From Bog-473 sp963804055 (GTDB lineage: Bacteria > Actinomycetota > Acidimicrobiia > Acidimicrobiales > RAAP-2): a stretch of 64,000 nucleotides of DNA. The notes beneath the pieces were generated by a model. The model worked only from the letters and a program-made list of their open reading frames with translations. It ran no database searches and was not told where the DNA came from. The number at the start of each line of letters is the position of its first letter. The first letter of the stretch is position 1. The position numbers and the translations under genes are program-made. This document shows positions 8,349 to 17,382 of the stretch, piece by piece. The stretch is from the NCBI GenBank assembly GCA_963804055.1, contig CAWDOU010000013.1:124001-188000 (forward strand), in the 5' to 3' direction.

Positions 8349-9538
8349 CTGAGCACCCACCCGATCGGCTTCATCGGCGCCGGCCAGCTGGCGCGCATGG
8401 CGGGTGAGGCGGCCAGCACGCTCGGCCTGTCCATGGCCGTCCTGGCCGAACACCCCGACGACGCCGCCTGCGGCGTGGCGAGCGAGGTCGTCCTCGGATC
8501 GCCCTTCGTGGCCACCGATCTGCGCTCCTTCGCCGCGCGCTGCGACGTCCTGACCTTCGACCACGAGCAGGTCGATCTCGACCTGGTCGCCGGGCTCGCC
8601 GCCGAGGGGGTCGTGATCCGGCCGGGCGCCGAGACCCTGGAGTTCGCCGTCGACAAGGCCCACATGCGGACCGTGCTCGACCAGGCCGGCGTACCGGTTC
8701 CCGCCTACCTGGTGGTCGAGAAGGGGCCCGGCGCGCTCGACGCCGTCGAGTCCTTCGCGTCCACCCACGGGTGGCCCGTCATGCTCAAATCCGCCCGCGG
8801 GGGCTACGACGGCAAGGGCGTGTGGCCCGTGGCCGACGGGGCGGAGGCGGCCCGTGTGCTGGAGGGCGTAGCCGGTCAGGTGGTCGTGGAGGAGATGCTC
8901 CCCCTCCAAGCCGAGTTGGCCGTCGTGGTGGCCCGGCGTCCCTCCGGTGCCTCCGCCGCCTGGCCGGCGGTCGAGACGGCACAGGTGGGAGGGGTCTGCC
9001 GGGAGGTCCTGGTGCCGGGTCGTCTCCGGCCCGACGTGCTCGAAGCAGCATCGGCCCTGGGCCAGAAGGTGGCCGAGATCGCCGGCGGCGTCGGCGTCAT
9101 GGCCGTGGAGCTGTTCTGGACGGGCGGCCGGCTCCTGGTCAACGAGGTGGCGACGCGCCCCACAACTCGGGCCACTGGACGATGGAGGGCGCGGTCACGT
9201 CGCAGTTCGAAAATCACGTGCGGGCGGTGCTCGACCTGCCGCTGGGGTCGACGGCGCCCCAGCATCCCCAGGTGGCCAGCGTCAACGTCTTCGGCGGCCG
9301 CGACGGGGCCGATCCCGCCGAGCTCCTCGGCCGTGGCCTGGCCGTCGAGGGCGCCCACGTCCACCTCTATGGCAAGCACGCCCGGCCGGGACGCAAACTG
9401 GGGCACGTGACGGTCTGCGGCGACGACGCCGGCGAGGTGCGCACCCGGGCCTGGTCGGCCGCAGTGGCTCTGGGCACACCCGTGCCCGACGGTATCGACC
9501 TACCGGTGGGCGTCGACAGACGGCAGGCCGACCGGTGA
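8349..9538 (+). pseudogene. purK: purK, 5-(carboxyamino)imidazole ribonucleotide synthase, with a -1 frameshift
   Basis: ATP-grasp enzyme of purine synthesis (AIR + HCO3- + ATP to N5-CAIR). The N-terminus GFIGAGQLARM and ATP-grasp core LKSARGGYDGKGVWPV are clear. After LLVNEVA the frame is lost at the CCCC run 9158-9161. The expected continuation (HNSGHWTMEGAVTSQFENH) follows in the next frame from 9161 to the stop at 9538. One extra C would restore about 396 residues. Sequencing error is more likely than a true lesion, since both halves are intact and purE is coupled (GTGA). The N-terminus has no ATG/GTG: the in-frame stop is at 8319 and the best candidate is CTG at 8349, 8 bases after GGGGG; ATG 8397 would cut into the nucleotide-binding motif. 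Confidence 0.85.
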
Positions 9539-10062
9539 GCGGCACCGGAGCGCTCGTCGCCGTCGTGATGGGGAGCGCCTCGGACCTGCCGGTCATGCAG
9601 GGAGCGGTCGACGTGCTCGGCGAATTCGGCGTGGCCCACGAGGTGCGCGTCGTCTCCGCGCACCGCACGCCGCGCGACATGCTGGCCTTCGGGTCGGACG
9701 CCGCCGCCCGTGGCCTGCGGGTGCTGATCGCCGGGGCCGGCGGTGCCGCCCACCTGCCCGGGATGCTGGCGTCGGTCACGACGCTCCCCGTCGTCGGGGT
9801 CCCCGTCGCGCTGTCCCAGCTCGACGGCCTCGACAGCCTGCTCTCCATTGTGCAGATGCCGAAGGGCGTCCCCGTGGCGACCATGGCGGTGAACGGTGCC
9901 CGCAACGCCGGCCTGCTGGCAGTACGGATCCTGGCCCAGAGCGACGCGGATCTGACCGCGCGCATGGAGGCCTTCCAGGAGCAGATCGCCTCCGACGCCC
10001 GCGCCCAGGACGCCGCCGTGTCACGGGCGGCCGAGGCCCAGGAGCCGAGCAACCATGGCTGA
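9535..10062 (+). CDS. purE: N5-carboxyaminoimidazole ribonucleotide mutase
   Basis: 175 residues, class I PurE, converting N5-CAIR (the PurK product) to CAIR. The substrate-binding segment MGSASDLPVM and the AHRTPRDM motif are present, followed by GAGGAAHLPGM; these are the hallmarks of the octameric mutase. The GTG at 9535 overlaps the purK stop (GTGA), which supports purK being a working gene despite its apparent frameshift. Its end overlaps the next gene by 8 bases. Confidence 0.93.
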   Translation: MSGTGALVAVVMGSASDLPVMQGAVDVLGEFGVAHEVRVVSAHRTPRDMLAFGSDAAARGLRVLIAGAGGAAHLPGMLASVTTLPVVGVPVALSQLDGLDSLLSIVQMPKGVPVATMAVNGARNAGLLAVRILAQSDADLTARMEAFQEQIASDARAQDAAVSRAAEAQEPSNHG

Positions 10063-10900
10063 GCCGAACCTGGCCCAGCGGCTCGGGTACGACGGCGCGT
10101 CCAAGCTGGTCATCATCAACGCCGACGACCTGGGCTCGTGCCATTCCGCCAACGTCGGAGTCTTCGACTGCCTGGCCACGGGGACAGTCACCAGCGCCAC
10201 CCTCATGGTGCCCTGCCCGTGGGCCCGCGAGGCCAGCAGCCGCTACCGCGGCGAGGACATCGGCGTCCACCTCACCGTCAACGCCGAGTACGAGCTGTAC
10301 CGGTGGGGGCCCATCACCTACGCGCCATCGCTCCTGGGCGGCGACGGCGGGTTCCCTCGCACGATGGAGGACGTGTGGGACCACGCCGACCTCGACGAGG
10401 TCCGCCGCGAGTGCCGGGCGCAGATCGAGCGGGCGATCCTGTGGGGCTTCGACGTGAGCCACCTCGATGCGCACATGGGCACGCTGCAGCTCCGCCCCGA
10501 GTTCTTCGACGTCTACCTGGAACTGGCACTCGAGTTCGGCCTGCCCCTGCGCATGGTGAGCGCCAACATGGAGCGCTATCTCGGCTTTCCTGCCCGTGCC
10601 GTGGCCGCCGACGAAGGAGCCGTCTTCACCGACCACTTCCGCTTCGTTCCGGGCGTGGGGTCACGGGAGATCTTCGAGCGCGACATCGCCACCCTGCGTC
10701 CCGGCGTCACCGAGCTCCACCTCCATCCGGCGGTCGACAGCGCGGAGCTGCGCTCGCTGGCCACCGACGACTGGGAGGCCAGGGTCGACGACTACCGCAT
10801 CATTTGCGACGAGGACTGGTTCCGCCGCTCGCTCGACGAAGCCGGGGCGATCCTCATCGGGTACCGGCCACTGCGCGAACTGGCGCGGGCCGGAGGCTGA
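10055..10900 (+). CDS. YdjC/ChbG-like carbohydrate deacetylase family protein
   Basis: 281 residues. The N-terminal strand KLVIINADDLGSCHSANVGV carries the Asp-Asp metal-binding motif of the ChbG/HpnK (YdjC) family. GEDIGVHLTVNAEY supplies the next metal-binding His and SHLDAHMGTLQLRPEF the catalytic-region histidines; ELHLHPAV follows near the C-terminus. Family members remove N-acetyl groups from sugars or hopanoid precursors; the substrate here is unknown. The start overlaps purE by 8 bases, so it is transcribed with the purine genes although no functional link is evident. Confidence 0.83.
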   Translation: MAEPNLAQRLGYDGASKLVIINADDLGSCHSANVGVFDCLATGTVTSATLMVPCPWAREASSRYRGEDIGVHLTVNAEYELYRWGPITYAPSLLGGDGGFPRTMEDVWDHADLDEVRRECRAQIERAILWGFDVSHLDAHMGTLQLRPEFFDVYLELALEFGLPLRMVSANMERYLGFPARAVAADEGAVFTDHFRFVPGVGSREIFERDIATLRPGVTELHLHPAVDSAELRSLATDDWEARVDDYRIICDEDWFRRSLDEAGAILIGYRPLRELARAGG

Positions 10901-10910
10901 GCCGAGCCCG

Positions 10911-11547
10911 GTGACCGCCTCGACCACCACGACGATCCGGGGCGTCTCGATCTTCTCGAGGCAGCGCAAGCGCAAGGCCGACGTCTTCGACATCGCGCTC
11001 TCGCCGGACGGGATCGCCATCCGTCGGCCGGGCCGGAGCGAGCAGCACATGACCTGGGAACGGATCTCGCAGTGGGAGATCGAAGAGCGCCCGGGCTGCG
11101 TGGTCCTCACCCTGCGGGGCGGCGGCTCGGTGACGCCCCTCATGGTGAAGGGCTGGACGCTCGAGGACCTCGAGACCGTGATGCGTGATGCCACCGAGGG
11201 CAGCGCCGTTGCCGGCAGCGGAACCGCCGCGCCGGTGACTGAGGCCACGCCGGTGACAGAGGCCACGCCGGCACCGGTGGCAACCGCCGTCGGGCCGGGC
11301 GCCGTCGTGCTGGGGCCGCCACCCGCCCGGCGCCGAGGCGGCCGAGGCGGCCGGTGCGGTCGCGCCCGTGACCGCACCGGTGCAGCCACGGGCGGCGCGT
11401 CGTCAGGCGGCCCGGCCGCCGCGGCGCGGGGTGTGGAAGCCACTCGTGACGATCGTGCTGCTCGGTGCCGTGGCGACTGCGGTGGCGCTCGTGCTGCTGC
11501 AGAGCGCAGGCGTCATCAATTGGAGCTTCCTCGGCCCCGTCGCCTGA
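10911..11547 (+). pseudogene. PH-like domain protein with C-terminal membrane anchor, +1 frameshift
   Basis: Unrecognised family. The N-terminal ~90 residues look like a small beta domain (FDIALSPDGIAIRRPGRSEQHMTWERISQWEIE, then VVLTLRGGGSVTPLMVKGW), similar to bacterial PH-like domains. A Pro/Ala/Thr-rich linker with a repeated PVTEAT motif follows. In the starting frame the linker turns into Arg-rich nonsense after about 11325. One frame over it continues as AEAAEAAGAVAPVTAPVQP into a hydrophobic C-terminal helix (VTIVLLGAVATAVALVLL) and a stop at 11545-11547. Removing one C from CCC at 11326-11328 gives about 211 residues. The GTG start at 10911 lies 10 bases after the deacetylase. Confidence 0.62.
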
Positions 11548-11553
11548 CCGGCC

Positions 11554-12420
11554 TCAGGAGCCGGCGCGCACCCCGGCAAAGAGGTCGTCCTCGGTCACGT
11601 CGGTCGGGCCGACGCGGCTCTGCGCGAGACGGAACTCGTCCACCGGGTGGATGTCGCGCATCACCTCGGGCGGCAGACCGAACCAGAACTTCGAGGTCGG
11701 GTCGACCTGCGTCGCGTGCGCCTTCAGCGCCTCCGCGCGCACGTGGGTGAACCCGGTGACGTCGATGGTCGTCGTGAACGGCTCCGTCCTCGTCATGCGG
11801 GTCAGCCACTTGTCGTCGAAGGGCGACTCGAGGCCGAGCTCCTCGAACTTCTCGTGGATCTGGCGGAAGCGCTCCCCCGACCACACCGAGTAGTACAGCT
11901 TGGCCGGCGTGAACGGCGGTCCGGCCTCCGGGAACGCGTCCGGATCTCCGGCGGAGTCGAAGGCCAGAACGGAGATCTCGTGCACCCGCAGATGGTCCGG
12001 ATGCGGGTACTCGCTCTGGTCGTCGCCGTAGGTGATGATGACCTGGGGCCGTTCCCGGCGGATCGCGGTCACGAGGCGCTCGACCGCCTCGTCGAGGGGC
12101 GCCTGCGCGAAGGAGTCCGGGCGGGCGTTGGCCTCCGTGTCGGGCATGCCCGAGTCCCGGTAGCCCAGCAGCACCGTGTCGTCGTAGCCGATGATGTCGG
12201 TGGCGGCCTTGAGCTCGGCCCTGCGGACCCGGCCGATGTCGGCCCGCACCTCGGGGGTGTCCATGGCCGGGTTGAGGATGTCCCCCTCCTCGCCGCCGGT
12301 ACAGCAGACCAGGACGGTGTGGACCCCCTCTGCGTGGTAGCGGGCCACGGTCGGGGCACCCTTGGAGGCCTCGTCGTCGGGGTGCGCGTGGACGCTGAGC
12401 AGGCACAGGCGATCGGGCAC
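11554..12420 (-). CDS. mca: Mycothiol S-conjugate amidase
   Basis: 288 residues. Zinc-dependent LmbE/PIG-L family amidase that cleaves mycothiol conjugates during detoxification. The metal site HAHPDDEASKGA is at residues 11-22 and a second ligand-bearing motif YPHPDHLRVHE lies in the middle. The extended C-terminus (FWFGLPPEVMRDIHPVDEFRL) is typical of Mca and longer than in the paralogue MshB. It is a strong marker for an actinobacterium. GTG start at 12420; convergent with the PH-like protein gene and divergent from pspA across 77 bases. Confidence 0.92.
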   Translation of the reverse strand: MPDRLCLLSVHAHPDDEASKGAPTVARYHAEGVHTVLVCCTGGEEGDILNPAMDTPEVRADIGRVRRAELKAATDIIGYDDTVLLGYRDSGMPDTEANARPDSFAQAPLDEAVERLVTAIRRERPQVIITYGDDQSEYPHPDHLRVHEISVLAFDSAGDPDAFPEAGPPFTPAKLYYSVWSGERFRQIHEKFEELGLESPFDDKWLTRMTRTEPFTTTIDVTGFTHVRAEALKAHATQVDPTSKFWFGLPPEVMRDIHPVDEFRLAQSRVGPTDVTEDDLFAGVRAGS

Positions 12421-12497
12421 GGGGTGACCTTAGCGGCGTGCCTGGGCAGGGCCGCCCGGTGTCCCCCCTCCCCCGCTGGGCCTTATGCTCGGTGTCC

Positions 12498-13283
12498 ATG
12501 GCAGGTTTTTTCAGTCGGGTCGCTGACATCTTCCGGTCCAAGGCGAACAAGGCCCTGGACAAGATGGAGGACCCGCGGGACACCTTGGACCTCTCCTACG
12601 AGAAGCAGCTCGAGCAGCTGCAGAAGGTGCGCAGGGGCGTGGCGGACGTGGCCACGGCGCGCAAGAGGATCGAGCTGCAGGCCCAGGGGTTGCAGAAGCA
12701 GGCCGACAAGTTGCAGGGCCAGGCCAAGGCCGCCCTGGCGCAGGGCAACGAGGACCTCGCCCGCGAGGCGCTCTCGCGCCGGGCGGCGCTGGGCGAGCAG
12801 CTGGCCGAGCTGAAGACCCAGCACGACCAGATCAGCGAGCAGGAGCAGAAGCTCGTCCAGACCTCCCAGGAGCTCCAGATCCGCGTCGAGCGCTTCCGCA
12901 CCCAGAAGGAGACGATGAAGGCCTCCTACACGGCGGCCGAGGCGCAGACCAAGGTGGGCGAGGCGGTATCGGGGATCTCCGACTCGACGCGCAGCGCCGG
13001 GGCGACCATGCAGCGGGCCCAGGACAAGATCGCCAGCATGCAGGCGCGTGCCGGCGCCATCGACGAGCTGCTGGCGTCGGGGGCGCTCGACGACCTGTCC
13101 CACCCGGTCGACGACATCCAGAAGGAGCTCGACAAGGTGTCGGCCACGTCCCAGGTGGACAACGAGCTGGCGGCGTTGAAGGCCGAGCTGGGGACGGGCG
13201 GCGGTGCCGGCGATACAGCCGCGCTGCCCTCGGCACCGGCGGAGCCGGCAGAGCAAGCGGGTACGGGAGGAGAGGGCGCCTGA
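12498..13283 (+). CDS. pspA: PspA/IM30 (Vipp1) family envelope-stress protein
   Basis: 261 residues, almost entirely coiled coil. It begins with the family N-terminus GFFSRVADIFRSKANKALDKMEDP and carries the long heptad region ARKRIELQAQGLQKQADKL. PspA oligomers coat and protect the inner membrane under stress. The Ala/Pro/Glu-rich tail (residues ~240-261) is probably disordered. ATG at 12498; the preceding in-frame codons are not conserved. It is coupled to htpX by a one-base overlap (TGATG), giving the actinobacterial pspA-htpX-pspAB set. Confidence 0.92.
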   Translation: MAGFFSRVADIFRSKANKALDKMEDPRDTLDLSYEKQLEQLQKVRRGVADVATARKRIELQAQGLQKQADKLQGQAKAALAQGNEDLAREALSRRAALGEQLAELKTQHDQISEQEQKLVQTSQELQIRVERFRTQKETMKASYTAAEAQTKVGEAVSGISDSTRSAGATMQRAQDKIASMQARAGAIDELLASGALDDLSHPVDDIQKELDKVSATSQVDNELAALKAELGTGGGAGDTAALPSAPAEPAEQAGTGGEGA

Positions 13284-14245
13284 TGGCAATCTCACGGAAC
13301 ATCAAGTCGGACCGGGGCCTCACCTACCGCATGTTCATGACGGGGTTCTTCCTCGTCCTCCTCTACGGCCTGGTGGTCGGGATCCTCATTGCAGTGGGCC
13401 TGTCCTACGCCTTCGTGCTGGTCATCGCGGTTGCACTGATCTTCTGCCAGTACTGGTTCAGCGCCAAGATCGCCATGTACGCCATGCACGCCAAGGAGGT
13501 GACGCCCGAGCAGGCTCCCGAGCTGCACGGCGTCGTCGACCGGCTGTGCGCCCTCGCCGACATGCCCAAGCCCCGGGTGGCCATCGCCACGACCGACATC
13601 CCCAACGCCTTCGCCACCGGACGCAGCCCCAAGTCCTCCGTCGTCTGCGTGACCTCGGGGCTGCTGCGCCGGCTCGAGGAGCCCGAGGTCGAGGCGGTGC
13701 TCTCGCACGAGCTGTCGCATGTGGCCCACCGCGACGTCGCGGTCATGACGATCGCCAGCGGCCTCGGGATGATCGCCGGCCTGCTGACCCGCGTGCTGTT
13801 CTACTCGGACATCTTCGGCGGGGGCGGCCGGGGCGGCAACAACAACCAGAACCAGGCCGGCATTGAGATGCTCGTCCTCCTCGTGTCCGTCGTGGTCTAC
13901 TTCGTGAGCTTCCTGCTGACGATGGCGCTGTCCCGGTATCGCGAGCTGGCGGCCGACCGCTCCGGCGCGCTGCTCATCGGACGGCCTTCCCTCCTGGCCT
14001 CGGCACTGGTCAAGATCACCGGGGAGATGGGACGCATCCCGACCAAGGACCTGCGCGCCGCCGAGCCCTTCAACGCCTTCTTCTTCACCCCGGCCGTGGC
14101 CAACGGCGCGGCCCAGGGCCAGGGCGGCGGCTTCAGCTTCGGCAACCTGTTCCGGACGCACCCGACGCTCGAGAAGCGTCTGGCCCAGCTGGACTCGCTG
14201 GAGCGCCAGCTCGGGCAGGCCGGCCCGGCCAACGGCACCGTCTGA
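13283..14245 (+). CDS. htpX: Membrane zinc metalloprotease HtpX
   Basis: 320 residues, M48 family. Two hydrophobic helices lie near the N-terminus (about 19-40 and 42-60). The zinc motif HELSH is at residues 142-146, with the third ligand Glu in SRYRELAADRSGALL further on, and two more membrane segments lie between (about 154-170 and 194-212). HtpX degrades damaged membrane proteins on the cytoplasmic side. It follows pspA with a one-base overlap and precedes pspAB, matching envelope-stress operons. A Gly/Asn-rich insertion (GGGGRGGNNNQNQ) splits the membrane pair. Confidence 0.93.
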   Translation: MAISRNIKSDRGLTYRMFMTGFFLVLLYGLVVGILIAVGLSYAFVLVIAVALIFCQYWFSAKIAMYAMHAKEVTPEQAPELHGVVDRLCALADMPKPRVAIATTDIPNAFATGRSPKSSVVCVTSGLLRRLEEPEVEAVLSHELSHVAHRDVAVMTIASGLGMIAGLLTRVLFYSDIFGGGGRGGNNNQNQAGIEMLVLLVSVVVYFVSFLLTMALSRYRELAADRSGALLIGRPSLLASALVKITGEMGRIPTKDLRAAEPFNAFFFTPAVANGAAQGQGGGFSFGNLFRTHPTLEKRLAQLDSLERQLGQAGPANGTV

Positions 14246-14261
14246 CGGTCGGACGCTGCGG

Positions 14262-14834
14262 GTGGGCCTCTTCGATACGATCCTCGGCCGCACCAAGCCG
14301 GTCCGGGCCAATCTCGACGCGCTGTTCGCACTGCCGACGGCGGCGCTGACCTTGCAGAGCGCCGGCGGCCTGGTCACGTCGGGCCACGCCGGCGTGTGTT
14401 GGAAGCCGCCCCCTGGTCAGGCGGCCGCCGACGCGCAGAAAGAGATCGCCGAGCTGGTCGGCGACGGCTTCAGCTACGCGCAGGACAAGTTCGATTACGG
14501 CTGGCTGCTGCTCGACGACTCCGACCTCGAAGAGCTGGTCACGAAGATCCACATGGCCAACTCGACACTGCAGGACAACGGCTGGGGGCCCCAGCTCCTC
14601 GTCTCGGCCTTCGGCTTCGTTCCCGGACCTGACGCCGCCGGCGATGCCCGGCCCTTCCGGCTCATCTACCTCTTCAAGCGCGGCACCTTCTACCCCTTCG
14701 CCCCCGTTGACGCGGAGAAGGAACGCCGGGACACCGAGCTCGAGTTGCGTATCCGGACCATGGTGGGCGCCGACCTGCCGGTGGAGGCCGACCTGGCCCG
14801 GTGGTTCCCGCTGTGGGACATGCCCGTGGCCTGA
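14262..14834 (+). CDS. pspAB: PspA-associated protein PspAB
   Basis: 190 residues, cytoplasmic, no known catalytic motif. It begins LFDTILGRTKPVRANLDALF and contains DYGWLLLDDSDLEELVTKIHMAN and LIYLFKRGTFYPFAP, the pattern of the PspAB family found beside htpX in actinobacteria and archaea. Its role is unknown; context suggests it helps PspA/HtpX stress handling. GTG start at 14262, 16 bases after htpX. Confidence 0.85.
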   Translation: MGLFDTILGRTKPVRANLDALFALPTAALTLQSAGGLVTSGHAGVCWKPPPGQAAADAQKEIAELVGDGFSYAQDKFDYGWLLLDDSDLEELVTKIHMANSTLQDNGWGPQLLVSAFGFVPGPDAAGDARPFRLIYLFKRGTFYPFAPVDAEKERRDTELELRIRTMVGADLPVEADLARWFPLWDMPVA

Positions 14835-14926
14835 CGGTCCTTTGTTCACCTGCCGTTCGCGGACGTGCTCCGACCGCTGGTCCGGGCGTGCAGACTGCAG
14901 GACGAGAACCGAGGAGGTGTACTGAC

Positions 14927-15676
14927 GTGGAGGAGACCCTGGACCGGATCATCGCGCTGGAGGGCGCGGTGAACTTCCGCGACCTGGGCGGCTACCAGGC
15001 TGGTGACGGCACGCGGACGCGCTGGCGCACGCTCTTCCGGGCCGACGGCCTGGGCGAGCTGACCGAGACCGACCTGGCGGTGCTGCGCCGGCTGGGCATC
15101 CGCACGGTGATCGACCTGCGCTCGGGGTCGGAGCTGGAGCGGGGACGGTTCGACGTGGAGGCCCACCCGGTGGCGTTCCACCACTTCCCCTTCATCGACG
15201 AGCTCCCCGACGCACAGGACTTCGACCGCCGGCCGGGCCTGCTCGGGACGCAGTACCTGGAGATCGTGCGCGACGCCGGCGGGCAGATCCTGGCGGCTCT
15301 CGACGTTCTGGCTGCCCCCGACGCGCTGCCGGCGGTGTTCCACTGCACCGCCGGCAAGGACCGCACCGGCGTCCTGTCGGCGGTCGTCCTCTCCCTGCTG
15401 GGCGTGGACGAGCCCACCGTGGTCGCCGACTACGCCCTCAGCGGAGCCGCCATGCTGCGGCTGCGGGCCAAGCTGATTGCGAAGTATCCCGAGGGCCGGG
15501 AGACCATTGAGAACATCGACGGTGTCTTCTCGGCCGACCCGGTGCAGATGGAGCAGCTCCTCGACCACCTGCAGGAACAGTACGGATCGGTCGCCGCGTA
15601 CGTCGGCGGGCTCGGCGCGCGACCCGGCCTGGTCGAGCGCCTGCGGGCCGCGCTGCTGGAGCCGGCTTCCCCCTAG
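14927..15676 (+). CDS. Tyrosine-protein phosphatase (PtpB/Siw14-like)
   Basis: 249 residues. The active-site loop HCTAGKDRTG (139-148; nucleophile C140, R146) and N-terminal NFRDLGGYQ are typical of the bacterial PtpB-like dual-specificity branch, which can act on phosphotyrosine or phosphoinositides. The GTG at 14927 is chosen by homology and by a strong Shine-Dalgarno GAGGAGG at 14911-14917; an in-frame extension to 14801 would overlap pspAB and is not conserved. No signal peptide. Its end overlaps the convergent PCD gene by 4 bases. Confidence 0.88.
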   Translation: MEETLDRIIALEGAVNFRDLGGYQAGDGTRTRWRTLFRADGLGELTETDLAVLRRLGIRTVIDLRSGSELERGRFDVEAHPVAFHHFPFIDELPDAQDFDRRPGLLGTQYLEIVRDAGGQILAALDVLAAPDALPAVFHCTAGKDRTGVLSAVVLSLLGVDEPTVVADYALSGAAMLRLRAKLIAKYPEGRETIENIDGVFSADPVQMEQLLDHLQEQYGSVAAYVGGLGARPGLVERLRAALLEPASP

Positions 15677-15987
15677 GACTCGTCGTCGGCCCGGATGTCC
15701 GGGCGCAGGCGGTCGATGACCCCGGCCAGCGCCAGGTCCAGCAGCGTGATCCCGCCCGAGTCGTGCGTCGTCAGGACCAGCCGCACGGTGTTCCAACGGA
15801 TGTCGATGTCGGGGTGGTGGTTGGCTGCCTCGGCGGCGGCGCCGACCGCGTTGACGAAGGCCAGCGCGGCGGCGAAGTCGTGCAGCTTGACCGTCGTCAC
15901 CAGCGCGTCGCCCTCGCGGGTCCAGTGCAGCTGCTGCGCGTCGAGCTCGGTATCGACGTCGGCGTGGCTGAGCACGGGCTCCCTCAC
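15673..15987 (-). CDS. 4a-hydroxytetrahydrobiopterin dehydratase (PCD/DCoH)
   Basis: 104 residues, standard family length. The active-site motif NHHPDIDIRWNTV is intact. It dehydrates 4a-hydroxytetrahydropterin, normally alongside pterin-dependent hydroxylases; no such hydroxylase is in the window, and in many bacteria the role is uncertain (possibly molybdopterin-related). GTG start at 15987 overlaps the fumC stop (GTGA). Confidence 0.9.
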   Translation of the reverse strand: MREPVLSHADVDTELDAQQLHWTREGDALVTTVKLHDFAAALAFVNAVGAAAEAANHHPDIDIRWNTVRLVLTTHDSGGITLLDLALAGVIDRLRPDIRADDES

Positions 15988-17372
15988 GGGTGCGTCATGT
16001 CCTCGGGACGCACGGCGGAGTCGAACTCCTCCCCCGTCAACAGCTCCAACTCGAGCGCGGCCTCCCGGAGCGTCTTGCGCTCCTTGTGGGCCTTCTTGGC
16101 GACCTTGGCCGCATTGTCGTAGCCGATGATCGGATTCAGCGCCGTCACCAGCATCAGCGAACTGCGCAGGTGCTGGTCGATCTGCTCATAGTCGGGCTGC
16201 AGGCCCTCCACGCAGAACTCCCGGAAGGCCCGGCAGGAGTCGGTCATCAGCGCGACCGACTGCAGCACGTTGTGGGCGATGACCGGCTTGCAGACGTTGA
16301 GCTCGAGGTTGCCCCGGCTGCCGGCGGTCGCCACCGCCATGTCGTTGCCCAACACCTGGATCCCCACCATGATCATGGCCTCGCTCTGGGTCGGGTTGAC
16401 CTTGCCCGGCATGATGGACGATCCCGGCTCGTTCTCGGGGAGTGCCAGCTCACCGAGGCCGCTGCGCGGCCCCGACCCCAGCCACCGGATGTCGTCGGCG
16501 ATCTTCATGAGCGAGACGGCCAGGGTGCGGAGCGCACCGTGGGTGAAGACCAGCGCGTCGTGGGCGGCCAGCGCGGCGAACTTGTTGGGCGCGGTGACGA
16601 ACGGCAGGCCCGTCACCTCGGCGATCTGGCGCGCCACCCGCTCGCCGAATTCGGGGTGGGTGTTCAGCCCTGTGCCGACCGCGGTGCCTCCGGCAGCCAG
16701 CTCGTAGAGTCCCGGGAGCGTCTGCTCGATGCGCTCGATGTCGGCGGTCAGCTGGGCCACGTACCCGGAGAACTCCTGCCCGAGGGTGAGCGGCACGGCG
16801 TCCATCAGATGGGTGCGTCCGATCTTGGTGACGTCCCTGAACTCCTCCGCCCGGACATGCAGCGCGTCTCGCAGGGCCGCCACCGAGCGGAGCAGCCGGA
16901 ACACGATCTCCTCAGCCACCGCGATGTGCATGGCGGTGGGGAACGTGTCGTTGGACGACTGCGACATGTTCACGTGGTCGTTGGGATGCACGGGGCTCTT
17001 GGAGCCCATGACTCCCCCGGCGAGCTCGATGGCCCGGTTGGAGATGACCTCGTTCGCGTTCATGTTGGTCTGCGTGCCACTGCCGGTCTGCCAGATGCGC
17101 AGCGGGAACTGGTCGTCGAGATCGCCCTTGGCCACCTCGCCCGCCGCCTGTTCGATGAGGCCGGCCAAGGCCTCGTCCAATTTCCCGAGGTCGCGGTTCA
17201 CAGCAGCCGACGCGCCCTTGAGGATCCCGAACGCCCTGATCAACGGCGTGGGCATCGTCTCCGCCCCGATGTCGAAGTGGTGCAGTGAGCGCTGGGTCTG
17301 GGCTCCCCAGTAGCGGTCGGCGGGGACCTCGATCTCCCCCATGCTGTCGCTTTCGATACGGGTGTCGGTCAC
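15984..17372 (-). CDS. fumC: Class II fumarate hydratase
   Basis: 462 residues, full length. It interconverts fumarate and malate in the TCA cycle. The superfamily signature GSSIMPGKVNPTQ is present, as are SSNDTFPTAMH and GRTHLMDAVPL substrate-site segments. The GTG at 17372 begins TDTRIESDSMGEIEVPADRYWGAQTQRS, the normal class II start; the in-frame extension to 17462 overlaps the response regulator and is rejected. Iron-independent by family. Coupled to the PCD gene downstream. Confidence 0.95.
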   Translation of the reverse strand: MTDTRIESDSMGEIEVPADRYWGAQTQRSLHHFDIGAETMPTPLIRAFGILKGASAAVNRDLGKLDEALAGLIEQAAGEVAKGDLDDQFPLRIWQTGSGTQTNMNANEVISNRAIELAGGVMGSKSPVHPNDHVNMSQSSNDTFPTAMHIAVAEEIVFRLLRSVAALRDALHVRAEEFRDVTKIGRTHLMDAVPLTLGQEFSGYVAQLTADIERIEQTLPGLYELAAGGTAVGTGLNTHPEFGERVARQIAEVTGLPFVTAPNKFAALAAHDALVFTHGALRTLAVSLMKIADDIRWLGSGPRSGLGELALPENEPGSSIMPGKVNPTQSEAMIMVGIQVLGNDMAVATAGSRGNLELNVCKPVIAHNVLQSVALMTDSCRAFREFCVEGLQPDYEQIDQHLRSSLMLVTALNPIIGYDNAAKVAKKAHKERKTLREAALELELLTGEEFDSAVRPEDMTHP

Positions 17373-17382
17373 GGGCGTCAGC

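Noticed and set aside
15990..17288. Long open frame antisense to fumC (and similar ones opposite smc, recG and ffh)
   Set aside because: Typical mirror frames of high-GC genes; residue composition is unnatural (His/Arg/Gly/Leu-rich) and there is no homology.
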